The position numbers and the translations under genes were made by a program. Of a DNA stretch of 64,000 bases, positions 19,651-28,769 are shown piece by piece. The notes beneath the pieces are model-generated. The model saw only the letters and a program-made list of their open reading frames with translations, was not told where the DNA came from and made no database searches. Each line of letters opens with the position of its first letter. Position 1 is the stretch's first letter. The DNA lies in assembly GCA_009773645.1 (NCBI GenBank), contig WSYB01000014.1, positions 57,571 to 121,570 on the forward strand. The letters run 5' to 3'. The DNA comes from Geobacteraceae bacterium. GTDB lineage: Bacteria > Desulfobacterota > Desulfuromonadia > Geobacterales > Geobacteraceae.

Positions 19651-20931
19651 ATGCATATCCCCATAGGTTATAAATTCATTCTGGGATTCATCGTGGTAGT
19701 GGCTACCGTCGCCTTTATTCCCGACTTGGTCAGGCTCCTTAATTATTCACCCGAAATAACCAATCTTCTCACCTATGCAGTGGCCATGACCATCGGGCTT
19801 ATTCTCGGGTGGATATTCACCAAGAGCTTCAGCAAGAACATTTCTCTCCTCACCACCTCGACTGAAGCCATAAGCCGGGGAGAGTTGACCGAAAACGTAC
19901 AACTCAAAGAATCCCGCTTCCCTGACGAAACCCATGACATGGCGATCTCCATCAACAGAATGGTGGAGAGCCTGCGCGACCTTGTGAGACATATACGGGA
20001 GACTTCCGGCAGAGTCGCCGAATCGGCTCAGACGCTCTCCTCTTCAGCCCTGGAAATCAACGCCTCTACTGAAGAAGTGGCCCAGGCCATCGAACAGATA
20101 TCCAAAGGGGCTGAAACCCAGGCGGAAATGGTGGGGAGAAGTTCCAATGTTATTCACGAAATGGCCATATCCGTGGAACTGGTCGCCAAAAGGGCAAAAG
20201 AGACTGCCAAGACTGCTCGTGAAACCAGTCTAACCGCCCAGAAGGGGGGAGAACTGGCCAATGATTCACTGGAGCGGATGAAAAGTTTTTTTACCTCCCT
20301 GGAAACGACCGGCCACCAGTTTACGGTGTTGAACACAAAACTCCAGCAGGTTGGAAAGATAGCGGATTTTATCGGTGAAATCGCCAGGCAGACCAATCTG
20401 CTGGCTCTCAATGCGTCCATCGAGGCGGCACGGGCAGGCGAGTACGGCAAAGGATTCGGAGTGGTGGCGGACGAAGTGCGCAAGCTGGCCGATGGGACCG
20501 GAAAATCGGCCGCCGATATCATTGAGTTGATAGCGGCAATCAAGGAGGAAAGCCGCAAGGTGTACGAAACCTTTGCGGAGAGTTCCAAACATGTAAGCGA
20601 GGGAAAGAAAAATATCGACACCACGGCCGCCTCTTTCCTGGAAATTTTGCAGACGGTAATAGAAACCGAGCGAAAGGCAAACAGTATAGCAGACCTCTCC
20701 CATCTCCAGACCGAGGGGGCGGGAAAAATGGTCCATGCGATTGATGAAATCGCCAAAGTGGCCGAAGATAATGCGGCCTCCACTGAAGAGGTTTCGGCCG
20801 CCACCGAAGAGCAGTCAGTTGCAATGCATGAGATGGCCCTTGCCGCTCAGGAACTGGCGAAGATGTCTGACGCACTTCTGCAGATAGTGGAACGGTTTAA
20901 CATCGGTGTGAATGAGACTGCAACACTATGA
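19651..20931 (+). CDS. Methyl-accepting chemotaxis protein without periplasmic sensor
   Basis: 426 residues. Two adjacent membrane helices (about 8-28 and 36-58) are joined by a loop of only a few residues, so there is no ligand-binding periplasmic domain. A HAMP linker follows, then a long signalling coiled coil with the conserved hairpin tip [17 protein letters not shown] and [23 protein letters not shown] precedes the ATG. The stop overlaps cheW (ATGA). With CheW and CheA next to it, this receptor probably feeds a dedicated array, sensing membrane state or acting through another protein. Confidence 0.95.
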   Translation: MHIPIGYKFILGFIVVVATVAFIPDLVRLLNYSPEITNLLTYAVAMTIGLILGWIFTKSFSKNISLLTTSTEAISRGELTENVQLKESRFPDETHDMAISINRMVESLRDLVRHIRETSGRVAESAQTLSSSALEINASTEEVAQAIEQISKGAETQAEMVGRSSNVIHEMAISVELVAKRAKETAKTARETSLTAQKGGELANDSLERMKSFFTSLETTGHQFTVLNTKLQQVGKIADFIGEIARQTNLLALNASIEAARAGEYGKGFGVVADEVRKLADGTGKSAADIIELIAAIKEESRKVYETFAESSKHVSEGKKNIDTTAASFLEILQTVIETERKANSIADLSHLQTEGAGKMVHAIDEIAKVAEDNAASTEEVSAATEEQSVAMHEMALAAQELAKMSDALLQIVERFNIGVNETATL

Positions 20932-21359
20932 AAGACGGCACCAAACGCCTTCTTATCTTTAATGTACAAGAGAGGAGATACGCCCTGGGTCTGCAAGATG
21001 TTGCAGAGGTCATGGAGCCTCCTCCGACTTTTCCCATCCCACGGGCGCCCGGCTGGTTCAAGGGAGTCATGAACTTTCATGGCAGCCTGGTTTCCGTCCT
21101 GGACCTGGCGAAATTCCTCAAAATAGGTTCTGCCGTGCGGCCGGGTAAAGTCCTGGTCCTGGACAGATGCATCGCCAGCCTTGCCCTGATGGTTGACCGG
21201 GTAGAGACTATAGTCTCCGATGATAATGTCCTTGGGGAAGTTGCGGGTAGCGAACCCATGGTGGCAAAGGTGTTGAATACCGCCGACGGAGAAGTAAAAC
21301 TCCTGGCGGTGGAGGCGCTTTTGGCAGAGCTGGAAGAGACCATGAACCGTGAAGTGTGA
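20928..21359 (+). CDS. cheW: Chemotaxis adaptor CheW
   Basis: A 143-residue adaptor linking receptor and CheA, folded as two SH3-like barrels. Typical CheW features are [12 protein letters not shown] near the start, a [20 protein letters not shown] core and VDRVETIV. It overlaps the receptor gene by ATGA and lies 21 bases before cheA. Confidence 0.92.
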   Translation: MKDGTKRLLIFNVQERRYALGLQDVAEVMEPPPTFPIPRAPGWFKGVMNFHGSLVSVLDLAKFLKIGSAVRPGKVLVLDRCIASLALMVDRVETIVSDDNVLGEVAGSEPMVAKVLNTADGEVKLLAVEALLAELEETMNREV

Positions 21360-21380
21360 ACCTTAGCGGGAGGTTGATCC

Positions 21381-23012
21381 ATGGACATGTCCCAGTACAG
21401 GGATTTATTCATCTCCGAATCCAGAGAGCATCTTCGTTCGCTTAGCGACCTTATCGTCGCGTTGGAAAAGGATGCATGCGACAAAGATACAATAAATTCC
21501 CTCTTTCGCACTGCCCATTCCATCAAGGGGATGGCCGCATCCATGGGGTATGGCGCGATTGCGGACCTTGCCCATAAGATGGAAGATCTCATGGACCGTG
21601 TCCGCAAGGGAACTCTGGTTTATGACACGGGAGCGGCGGACCTTCTCCTGGAAGGAACCGATTTCCTTGAGGTAATGATAAACGATGTGGAGTGTGAAGC
21701 AGCCGGCGAATGCGATATAAGCGGCCTGGTGGAAAGAATTGCAGGTTACTCATCAAAGGAAGCGCTTGCGACCGTTTCCCGACCCGGGAAAGCGGAGGCG
21801 ACCGGGCCGGAGAAAATTTCTCTTCTTTACCAGGCTGAATCGCCGCACGCAATGAGGGAGGGAGAAACTCAACAGACCGTAAGGGTCAGGACCTCGGTGC
21901 TGGATTCGCTGATAAACACCACCGGAGAGTTGATAACCAATAAGCACAGGCTGATGAACATCGGCAGGGAAGCCGGTTCCGAAAGGCTTGATGGAGCAAT
22001 CGGGGAACTGACACGGCTTCTCAGGGAACTGCATAACGAGGTGATGAGTGTTCGGATGATGCCGTTCGCGACGATTACCGACCGATTCCCCAGGCTGATA
22101 CGCGACTTGGCGAAAAAAAGCGGCAAAGAAGTCGTTTTTGAAATTGCAGGCTCGGAAATTGAGTTGGACCGGGGGATTATCGAAGGGCTTTCCGACCCTC
22201 TCATCCACATACTGAGAAATGCCGTTGACCACGGATTGGAACCCGCCCCGGAGCGTCTTGCCGTTGGTAAGGCTCCCACGGGAAAGATCAGGCTTACAAC
22301 CTGCCGGGAAAAGGACCGGGTAATTATAGTTATCGAGGATGACGGCAGAGGAATGGACCCGGCAACCCTCATAGCACATGCAACAGCCAAGGGGCTGATT
22401 AAGCCGGAAGAGGGGTGGATGATGTCTCCGCAGGACGCCTTCATGCTGACCTGTATCCCCGGCTTTTCCACGGCCGGAGAAGTAACCGATGTTTCCGGCC
22501 GCGGGGTTGGCATGGATGCTGTCAGATCCGCGGTTCAGTCACTCGGCGGGAGCCTTGCCATAGAGTCGGAGGTCGGAAAGGGGAGCCGGATAATCCTTAG
22601 TCTCCCGCTGACCATTGCCATCATCAATGTGCTTTTGGCTGCAGCGGCCACGCTTACCATCGCCGTTCCGGTCACCAATATACTACGCACTGTGGAGCTC
22701 AGGCGCAGCGTCATTTCCAGCCAGGGGAAGCAAAAGGTGTTTCACATGGGAGAAGAGGCAGTGCCGCTATTGAGTCTAAACCGGATTTTCGGTCTGCCGC
22801 TTACCCGTTTAACCGGTGACGTTATCCCGGTTTTTGTAACCGAAATGAAGGGGCGCAAGGTGGGGTTGGTGGTTGACCGCTTTTTGGGGCAACAGGAGGT
22901 GTTTATCAAACCTTTGGGAAGACCGCTCGCAAAATTGAAAGGATTGGCTGGCGGGGCAATCCTGGGGGATGGAGAATCAGTCTTTATCCTGGACATGGCC
23001 AACCTGGTTTAG
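21381..23012 (+). CDS. cheA: Chemotaxis histidine kinase CheA, short form
   Basis: 543 residues. The Hpt domain has the phosphorylated His46 in AHSIKGMA. The usual P2 CheY-docking domain seems absent: only about 60 linker residues separate Hpt from the dimerisation helix (VLDSLINTTGELI, about 175). The kinase core shows HILRNAVDHGLE, EDDGRGMD and GRGVGMDAVRS, and a CheW-like domain ends the protein. GGGAGG lies before the ATG. No cheY, cheB or cheD gene is in the window, so its response regulator is encoded elsewhere or is one of the receivers at 1-9538. Confidence 0.94.
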   Translation: MDMSQYRDLFISESREHLRSLSDLIVALEKDACDKDTINSLFRTAHSIKGMAASMGYGAIADLAHKMEDLMDRVRKGTLVYDTGAADLLLEGTDFLEVMINDVECEAAGECDISGLVERIAGYSSKEALATVSRPGKAEATGPEKISLLYQAESPHAMREGETQQTVRVRTSVLDSLINTTGELITNKHRLMNIGREAGSERLDGAIGELTRLLRELHNEVMSVRMMPFATITDRFPRLIRDLAKKSGKEVVFEIAGSEIELDRGIIEGLSDPLIHILRNAVDHGLEPAPERLAVGKAPTGKIRLTTCREKDRVIIVIEDDGRGMDPATLIAHATAKGLIKPEEGWMMSPQDAFMLTCIPGFSTAGEVTDVSGRGVGMDAVRSAVQSLGGSLAIESEVGKGSRIILSLPLTIAIINVLLAAAATLTIAVPVTNILRTVELRRSVISSQGKQKVFHMGEEAVPLLSLNRIFGLPLTRLTGDVIPVFVTEMKGRKVGLVVDRFLGQQEVFIKPLGRPLAKLKGLAGGAILGDGESVFILDMANLV

Positions 23013-23121
23013 TGACATTCAGCACTTTGAGTTGTTTTTCGAAGGTTTTGGCATCTTAAAAGTGGTTGCGCTGCCGAACGAGTTATGGCAAAATTCCCAC
23101 CGACACAAAAGGAGGAGAATT

Positions 23122-23913
23122 ATGGACAGTCTGAGGTTTGCCATTGCGGCCCTGCTGCTGCCTCTGCTAACGATCTCGGCCCAGGCCGCGCCCATTGAAA
23201 AGATCAATGTCGGCCTGCGGAACGTTATTGATACCGTGGAAACCTCTTTCAAGCCGGCTCAGGCGACCGGATTACCACCCCTGAGTGATGTCTCGGCCGA
23301 CTTCTTTCAGCGCTCCACCCTGGCTGAAAAAAAGCGGGAGATGCGGGCCGACGGCCAGATGTTTTTTCGGACCGCCACGGCCAGAGATCCCCTCAAGTTC
23401 CGATTCGACTATTTTCGGCCGACCGCCCAGGAAATTGTCAGTGACGGAAAAACCCTCTGGGTGTACCTCCCGGCAAACCGTCAGGTGATCTTGAGTGATG
23501 TCAGCTTTGTCTTCAACCCGTTCAACTTCGATCCCGACCATACACGGGCGGTCAACTTCCTCCAGGGGTTGGGACGAATATCCAAGGATTTCGTGATCTT
23601 TTTTTCCCCCCAGGGGCAGGACATTGAGGGAAATTACATCCTGGAGCTTACTCCGCGCCGCGCCATGGCCACCATCGAAAAACTCTTTATCGTAGTCAAT
23701 CGCGACGCCGTTTTGAATCATGTCGATCCTAAAAGGCCGTTCAGGCAGGAATTTCTCTTCCCTATCCTTTCCACTACCGTTGTTGACCACCAAGGGAACA
23801 CCACCATTATGGAGTTCAGCAACATCAGGACTAACACCAGGGTTTCGGAAGCTCTTTTCGATTTCCAAGTGCCTCCTTACGCGCAGGTGGTCAGGCCTCC
23901 AACCGGCCGTTAA
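23122..23913 (+). CDS. LolA-like outer-membrane lipoprotein carrier protein (copy 1)
   Basis: A periplasmic protein of the LolA/LppC-like fold. It has a signal peptide ending near ISAQAAP, then an open-barrel domain with ADFFQRSTLAEKKREMRADGQ, LKFRFDYFRP, SDGKTLWVYLP and a late FDFQVPP motif. At 263 residues it is longer than typical LolA, with an insertion near 130-150. The ATG at 23122 follows GGAGGAG. It sits 111 bases upstream of a second LolA-like gene, its paralogue, which suggests duplicated lipoprotein carriers with different cargo. Confidence 0.85.
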   Translation: MDSLRFAIAALLLPLLTISAQAAPIEKINVGLRNVIDTVETSFKPAQATGLPPLSDVSADFFQRSTLAEKKREMRADGQMFFRTATARDPLKFRFDYFRPTAQEIVSDGKTLWVYLPANRQVILSDVSFVFNPFNFDPDHTRAVNFLQGLGRISKDFVIFFSPQGQDIEGNYILELTPRRAMATIEKLFIVVNRDAVLNHVDPKRPFRQEFLFPILSTTVVDHQGNTTIMEFSNIRTNTRVSEALFDFQVPPYAQVVRPPTGR

Positions 23914-24024
23914 TCGTTTTGATGTATTAATTATCCCGTTTCCCAGCGAAGGCGGCATTTTACGTGTCGCCTTCGAATTTTCTTCACCGGAGATGCCGAT
24001 CAACACAGCTATTAGGGATTATCC

Positions 24025-24747
24025 ATGAAAAATTTCCGCTCAGTGCTGCTGATTGCGACGTTCATCGTGTTTTCCGTTGTTTCTTCGGCCGGGGCCGGCT
24101 CGGGCTCGGACTTAAAGGTGGTCATCGACACTCTCGAACAGGGGTATAATGCGCTTCTGGATATACAGGCCGATTTCTCCCAGCGGACCGCCATTGCTTC
24201 CATGAAGCGCGAAGAGCGCGGCGCGGGAGAGCTCTTCATTAAAAAACCGGCAGGCGCTGCCGCCAAGTTCCGCTTCAACTACGTAAAACCCCGGCAGCAG
24301 ATCGTTTCCAACGGGAAAAGTGTCTGGTATTATCTCCCCGACAACAAACAGGTCATGGTCAGCGATGTGGCAGCGGTGTTTGAAGGGGGAAACGGTGTGG
24401 CTCTCAACTATCTGACCGGCATGGGGCATGTCTCCAGGGATTTTACTATAAGCTTTGCAGGGACCGGGCGGGATAAAAAGGGAAACTACGTCTTGGAACT
24501 GGTTCCCAATAAACAGAACCAGGTTCTGGTTAAACTTCAACTCACCGTGTCTGCCCAAGCGGTTGAGGCGTTTCGGGAAACAGGAAAGGCCCAGGTTCCG
24601 TTTCCCATTCTCTCATCGGTGGTTTATGACTCGTTGGGCAACCGGACCACCATTGAGTTCAGCAAGATAAAGGTCAACCGCGGGATCGGAAATGAGCGGT
24701 TCGCCTTTAAGATCCCCGCCGGGGTGGAAGTCATAAAACCCAGGTAG
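24025..24747 (+). CDS. LolA-like outer-membrane lipoprotein carrier protein (copy 2)
   Basis: 240 residues. A signal peptide ends near SSAGAG. The mature protein has the LolA hallmarks IQADFSQRT, GAGELFIKKP, FRFNYVKPRQQIVSNGKSVWYYLP, and FAFKIPAGVEV near the end. It moves lipoproteins across the periplasm, accepting them from LolCDE. It is more canonical in length than the upstream copy and so the likelier true LolA. The ribosome-binding site is weak. Confidence 0.87.
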   Translation: MKNFRSVLLIATFIVFSVVSSAGAGSGSDLKVVIDTLEQGYNALLDIQADFSQRTAIASMKREERGAGELFIKKPAGAAAKFRFNYVKPRQQIVSNGKSVWYYLPDNKQVMVSDVAAVFEGGNGVALNYLTGMGHVSRDFTISFAGTGRDKKGNYVLELVPNKQNQVLVKLQLTVSAQAVEAFRETGKAQVPFPILSSVVYDSLGNRTTIEFSKIKVNRGIGNERFAFKIPAGVEVIKPR

Positions 24748-24787
24748 AGGTGGGTAGACTTTACCTGATTTTTGTAAGGAGGCCCGG

Positions 24788-25279
24788 ATGCCGTCATTCG
24801 ACATTGTTTCAAAGGTGGATATGCAGGAGATTGACAACGCCGTCAACCAGACGCTCAAGGAGATCGCCCAGCGTTACGACTTCAAGGGGTCCAAGAGCGA
24901 GGTTACGCTGGAAAAGGAGAGCAACGTCATCAAGGTGCTGGCGGACGACGATTTCAGGCTGAAATCGATCATCGACATCCTGCAGTCCAAGTTCATCAAA
25001 CGGGGGATATCGGTCAAGGCGCTTCAGTACGGCAAGACAGAGAACGCGTCGGGCGGGATGGTGCGTCAGGTTATCACCATCCAGCAGGGGATATCCAAGG
25101 AAAAGGGGAAAGATATCAACGCCGTCATCAAGGAGACCAAGCTGAAGGTGCAGAGCCAGATCCAGGAAGAGCAGGTGCGGGTGACCGGGAAGGACATCGA
25201 CGACCTGCAGGAGGTCATCAAGCTGTTGAAGGGGAAGGATCTGGGGATCGAGCTGCAGTTCGTGAATTTCAGACAATAA
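24788..25279 (+). CDS. yajQ: YajQ-family nucleotide-binding protein
   Basis: 163 residues, starting [20 protein letters not shown] and running to [11 protein letters not shown], which spans the whole YajQ/DUF520 family. Members bind nucleotides, and some act as c-di-GMP effectors in Xanthomonas and Pseudomonas. AAGGAGG precedes the ATG. With HD-GYP and GGDEF proteins in the same window, a c-di-GMP link is possible but not shown. Confidence 0.95.
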   Translation: MPSFDIVSKVDMQEIDNAVNQTLKEIAQRYDFKGSKSEVTLEKESNVIKVLADDDFRLKSIIDILQSKFIKRGISVKALQYGKTENASGGMVRQVITIQQGISKEKGKDINAVIKETKLKVQSQIQEEQVRVTGKDIDDLQEVIKLLKGKDLGIELQFVNFRQ

Positions 25280-25285
25280 ACGAAC

Positions 25286-25361
25286 CGTGAAAAGTGAAAG
25301 GTGAAGGGTGAATAAAAGGATTCAGAAGTCTTTTTCACTTTTCACCTTTAACCCTTCACGG
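25286..25361. repeat. Inverted pair of heptanucleotide repeat tracts
   Basis: The left tract has four units of the form GTGAARR (GTGAAAA, GTGAAAG, GTGAAGG). The right tract, 25333-25361, carries the complementary form TTCACYY. Together they can form a long hairpin between yajQ and rimO. Related pairs occur at 45804-45876 and 52893-52980. Confidence 0.85.
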
Positions 25362-25372
25362 CATTCAAAGAG

Positions 25373-26725
25373 GTGCATTTGCAAGGGAATACAAAGGAAA
25401 AAGTGAGCCTGGTGAGCCTCGGCTGCCCCAAAAATCTGGTGGATGCCGAGGTGATGCTTGGATACCTGGCAAAAGAGGGATTCGAGGTGACTACCGACGA
25501 GCGGGAAGCGGATATCATCATCGTCAACACCTGCTCGTTCATCAAGGAAGCAAAGCAGGAGAGCGTCGATACCATCCTCGACCTGGCCGACCGGAAGCAC
25601 GACGGCCGCTGCCGGCTTCTGGTCGTTACCGGCTGCCTGCCGCAGCGTTACCAGGAGGAGCTGGCCAGGGAACTGCCGGAGGTGGATATCTTTGTCGGGA
25701 CCGGCGACTATCCGCGCATTGCGGAGATCATCGCCGAAAAAGGGACCACGTCCGAACAGCTCCGTTATACCGGTGATCCCAATCTTCTCTACGACGAGGA
25801 ACTCCCCAGACTTAAATCTTCCCCCTATTATTCCGCCTACCTGAAGATCGCCGAGGGATGCTCCAACTGCTGTTCCTACTGCGTCATCCCTTCCTTGCGG
25901 GGCGCCTTCCGTTCCCGCCCCATGGATAAACTCCTGCGCGAGGCCCGCGAACTGGTCACCGGCGGGGTCAGGGAGATAAACCTGATCGCTCAGGATATAA
26001 CCGGTTATGGCAAGGACCTGCCAGAAAGTTCGTCGCTGGAGAACCTCCTCAAAGAGCTGGTTAAACTGGAGGGGTTACGCTGGATCAGGCTCCTGTACGC
26101 CTATCCCGACGGCATCACCGCCGGCCTGATCCAGCTTATCAAGAGCGAAGCAAAGGTCTGCAAATACATGGATATACCTCTCCAGCACATCAGCGACCCA
26201 ATCCTGAAAAGGATGAACCGTCGCAGCAGCGAGGCGGAAATAAGGGGGCTGATTGCACGACTGCGGAATGAAATCCCCGAAATCACCCTCCGTACCTCAC
26301 TGATCGTGGGTTTCCCCGGAGAGACGGAGGAGGATTTCAAGAAACTGCTTCATTTCGTGGAAGAGACCCAGTTCGACCGTCTTGGAGTATTCTGCTACTC
26401 CCGTGAAGAGGGAACTCCGGCTGCGGAGATGCCCGACCAGGTTTCTGAGCGGATCAAACGCGAACGTTACAAGAAACTGATGCGGGTCCAGGCGCGGGTC
26501 TCCTTCAAACGCAACCGTCGCCTGATCGACACCATCGAACAGGTGATCGTCGAGGGCTTTAGTGAAGAAACCGAGCTCCTCCTGAAGGGACGCTCTTCCC
26601 GGCAGGCGCCGGACATCGACGGGCTGGTATATATCACCGCAGGCGAAGCACGGGTGGGAGATATCGTAAACCTTCGGATCACCGACTCATCCGATTATGA
26701 CCTGATCGGCGAAATAGTCTCATGA
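25373..26725 (+). CDS. rimO: Ribosomal protein S12 methylthiotransferase RimO
   Basis: A radical-SAM enzyme that adds a methylthio group to an aspartate of ribosomal protein S12. An N-terminal UPF0004 domain ([27 protein letters not shown]) holds three cysteines for one cluster. The radical-SAM core has CSNCCSYC (Cx3Cx2C) and [10 protein letters not shown], and a C-terminal TRAM domain ends in YDLIGEIV. The start is ambiguous: GTG 25373, TTG 25379 and GTG 25403 are all in frame, and the last two have purine-rich sites 4 bases upstream. Confidence 0.95.
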   Translation: MHLQGNTKEKVSLVSLGCPKNLVDAEVMLGYLAKEGFEVTTDEREADIIIVNTCSFIKEAKQESVDTILDLADRKHDGRCRLLVVTGCLPQRYQEELARELPEVDIFVGTGDYPRIAEIIAEKGTTSEQLRYTGDPNLLYDEELPRLKSSPYYSAYLKIAEGCSNCCSYCVIPSLRGAFRSRPMDKLLREARELVTGGVREINLIAQDITGYGKDLPESSSLENLLKELVKLEGLRWIRLLYAYPDGITAGLIQLIKSEAKVCKYMDIPLQHISDPILKRMNRRSSEAEIRGLIARLRNEIPEITLRTSLIVGFPGETEEDFKKLLHFVEETQFDRLGVFCYSREEGTPAAEMPDQVSERIKRERYKKLMRVQARVSFKRNRRLIDTIEQVIVEGFSEETELLLKGRSSRQAPDIDGLVYITAGEARVGDIVNLRITDSSDYDLIGEIVS

Positions 26726-26764
26726 GCTCCCTTGGGAAGGCCGCTGAAATGCGCGGCTTTTCCC

Positions 26765-26792
26765 TTGACAAAAGGGGAAATTGCTGTATTAT
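26765..26792 (+). promoter_or_regulatory. Sigma-70-type promoter of dksA
   Basis: A consensus TTGACA (26765-26770), a 16-base spacer and TATTAT (26787-26792), located 44 bases before the dksA start. Confidence 0.75.
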
Positions 26793-26835
26793 TGCGTCGC
26801 CCTGAGCGGATATTTACTTATACGGAGTTGACTAA

Positions 26836-27255
26836 ATGGTTGAAAAGATGGAAGAAATGAAGGCAATGCTCCTCAAGATGAAGGAGGATACCCTCAAGGA
26901 GATTAGCAAGGCGATGAAGTCCGGTTCGGATGTAAAGAGCGGCGAACCGAGCGGCGACATCTATGACCAGGCCTCTTCTGAGCGTGACCGGGAACTTGGG
27001 CTTTTGCTGGGCGACCGGGAGCGGGAAAAGCTGCGCAACATCGATGAAGCCCTCCTCAAGCTCGAAGAGGGGGAGTACGGGATTTGTGAAGAGTGCGAAG
27101 AGGATATCCCCATCGGCCGGCTCAAGGTCGTGCCGTTTGCCCGTTATTGCGTCAAGTGTAAGGCAGACATAGAAAAGCAGCAGGCCCAAACCAAGCGTTT
27201 TGAAGAAGATCGGGTCTATCGGGAGATAACTCTGGGAGAAGAAGAAGAGATGTAA
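26836..27255 (+). CDS. dksA: DksA/TraR-type RNA polymerase-binding regulator
   Basis: 139 residues. It binds in the secondary channel of RNA polymerase and, with ppGpp, retunes promoters. A coiled-coil hairpin (about 1-75) bears DQASSERDRE near its tip, in the position of the acidic residues of DksA. A four-cysteine zinc finger follows (CEEC at 84-87, CVKC at 105-108). It has its own strong promoter and a terminator, so it is a single-gene transcription unit. Confidence 0.92.
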   Translation: MVEKMEEMKAMLLKMKEDTLKEISKAMKSGSDVKSGEPSGDIYDQASSERDRELGLLLGDREREKLRNIDEALLKLEEGEYGICEECEEDIPIGRLKVVPFARYCVKCKADIEKQQAQTKRFEEDRVYREITLGEEEEM

Positions 27256-27283
27256 TCGAAATTTGCTGTTCCTGGAATATGAA

Positions 27284-27312
27284 GGGCGCTGCCGAAAGGC
27301 GGCGCCCTTTTT
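27284..27312 (+). terminator. Intrinsic terminator after dksA
   Basis: The stem GGGCGCTGCC/GGCGGCGCCC closes on a GAAA loop and is followed by TTTTT. Confidence 0.93.
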
Positions 27313-27354
27313 ATTGCACCGTCACATGTGCCAGTTTTGTTACGCGACAGATCA

Positions 27355-28332
27355 TTATTTCCCGATCAGACGGCTGTACTCTGCAATCGAAATCGACGTA
27401 TGCCAGTGGCCGGTTGCCTTGCCGAGCATGGTCCCTCCCCAGAAGATCCCCACCACCAGAAAAGCAAACAGAAGCCCGTTCACGGCCACCTTCTTTCCCG
27501 TCAGCTTCATCTCAAGGGTCCCTTCCGCCCGGCAATGGCTGATGCAGCGCCAGCAGCCGATGCACTCCGAGGAGGTGACCTGTTCTTTTTCCATCACCCT
27601 GATGTTCGAGGGGCAGGCCTGGGTGCAGTCCCCACAGGCGACGCAGCTCTTTTTCTCCCTCATCACCTTCACCGGGGAGAGCATGGAGATAAGCCCGACC
27701 AGCGCGCCGTAGGGGCAGAGAAAGCGGCAGAAGGGGTTGCGCACGGAGAGGGAAAGGATAAAGAGGAACGCGATGATCCCGAGGGAAAGTCCCGTGGGGT
27801 GGAGGAAAAAATCGAGGAGCCGCACGTCGGCGATCTTGTTGTAGTCCGAGTAGATGAAGGAGTTGACGGCCTGCGGCGGCATTTTATAGAGGATGGAATA
27901 AAGGAAGAAGAACAGGAGGAGGTACTTGATCCCCCGAAGGATTACGTCAAGCCATTGCGGCGGCCGGAAGTTCCTCCTGAACAGGTTGAAGCCCGATTTC
28001 CAGAGGAGTTCGGAGAGGGTCCCGACCGGACATATCCAGGAACAGAAGGAACGCTTCAGGAGGAGCGACACCCCGACAATGGTCAGGAAGATCACGAGGG
28101 CCGCCGGGTGGACCGGGTTGATCTCGCCGCTGGCAAACCACCCTTTGAGGCTTAAGAGTGCTGAAATGGGAAGAAACCCCTCGATTCCCTCGGGACGGGA
28201 GACAAACGAGACCGTTCCCCCCGAGTGGAAGTAATTCACAAACTGGTAAAACCGGAACCCCAGGTAGAGCTGGAAGAGGAGGAATCCCCACTGCACGGCA
28301 ATCCTGAGCGGCTGTATGTATCTCTTGGTCAT
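27355..28332 (-). CDS. NapH/CcoG-like membrane polyferredoxin
   Basis: 325 residues with about five membrane helices, two CxxxCP motifs on the cytoplasmic side (CSWICPVG and CRFLCPYG), and two 4Fe-4S motifs (CVACGDCTQACP and CIGCWRCISHC). In NapH and its relatives this layout passes electrons from quinol to periplasmic or membrane partners. In the second cluster motif the usual final proline is arginine. No nap, nos or cco genes flank it, so its redox partner is unknown. Its start is preceded by GAAGG. It converges with dksA, separated by that gene's terminator. Confidence 0.88.
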   Translation of the reverse strand: MTKRYIQPLRIAVQWGFLLFQLYLGFRFYQFVNYFHSGGTVSFVSRPEGIEGFLPISALLSLKGWFASGEINPVHPAALVIFLTIVGVSLLLKRSFCSWICPVGTLSELLWKSGFNLFRRNFRPPQWLDVILRGIKYLLLFFFLYSILYKMPPQAVNSFIYSDYNKIADVRLLDFFLHPTGLSLGIIAFLFILSLSVRNPFCRFLCPYGALVGLISMLSPVKVMREKKSCVACGDCTQACPSNIRVMEKEQVTSSECIGCWRCISHCRAEGTLEMKLTGKKVAVNGLLFAFLVVGIFWGGTMLGKATGHWHTSISIAEYSRLIGK

Positions 28333-28419
28333 TTCATTGCCTTCCCGGATTATTTATAGAATAAAGCCTCGAAACTACGTAACCTATATGGCAGGTCAGT
28401 TACGCTTAACCCACGGGTT

Positions 28420-28483
28420 CGCTTCCCGCTTCCGCTTCCCGCTTCCCGGTTCCCGGTTCCCGCTTCCCGGTTCCCGCTTCCCG
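28420..28483. repeat. Heptanucleotide tandem repeat tract (GSTTCCC)
   Basis: About nine units of GCTTCCC or GGTTCCC run head to tail, one unit shortened by a base. They lie in the gap upstream of the polyferredoxin gene. The same unit appears inside the helicase gene at 36397-36424. Confidence 0.88.
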
Positions 28484-28550
28484 ATGTTACGACATATTCT
28501 GTCACAACCCCATGTTAACCTTCTCGCAAAAAGGTAAAAGGAGGTCGGCC

Positions 28551-28769
28551 ATGGAACCCATGGTGATATTCGGCGCGGGGTTGGTTGTCTATTGCGGTTA
28601 CCTGTCAATCCGGGATGCGCTCAGAGACAGGGGACAAAGCCGTGCAGGAAACCCCGCAAAAGCGCGGGGAAAAAGACATCCTGCAAAGAGGCGCGCTATT
28701 TTTTCAGCTGCCGGTCGAGGAGATGCCGGGGATGCACGTTGGACAAAGCCTTTAGCAGGCTCCGTTTGA
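28551..28769 (+). CDS. Small predicted membrane protein
   Basis: 72 residues. The start has an excellent site (AAAAGGAGGTCGGCC before the ATG). Residues 3-20 form one hydrophobic helix (VIFGAGLVVYCGYL), followed by a basic tail rich in Arg, Lys and Ala. Its last 74 bases overlap the 3' end of ttcA on the other strand. I do not recognise a family. The strong ribosome-binding site argues for translation; the tail overlapping another gene argues for caution about the exact end. Confidence 0.45.
   Translation: MEPMVIFGAGLVVYCGYLSIRDALRDRGQSRAGNPAKARGKRHPAKRRAIFSAAGRGDAGDARWTKPLAGSV

Noticed and set aside
27328..28155. 275-codon open frame antisense to the polyferredoxin gene
   Set aside because: The minus-strand frame holds four cluster motifs and membrane helices. 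The antisense product is charged low-complexity sequence.
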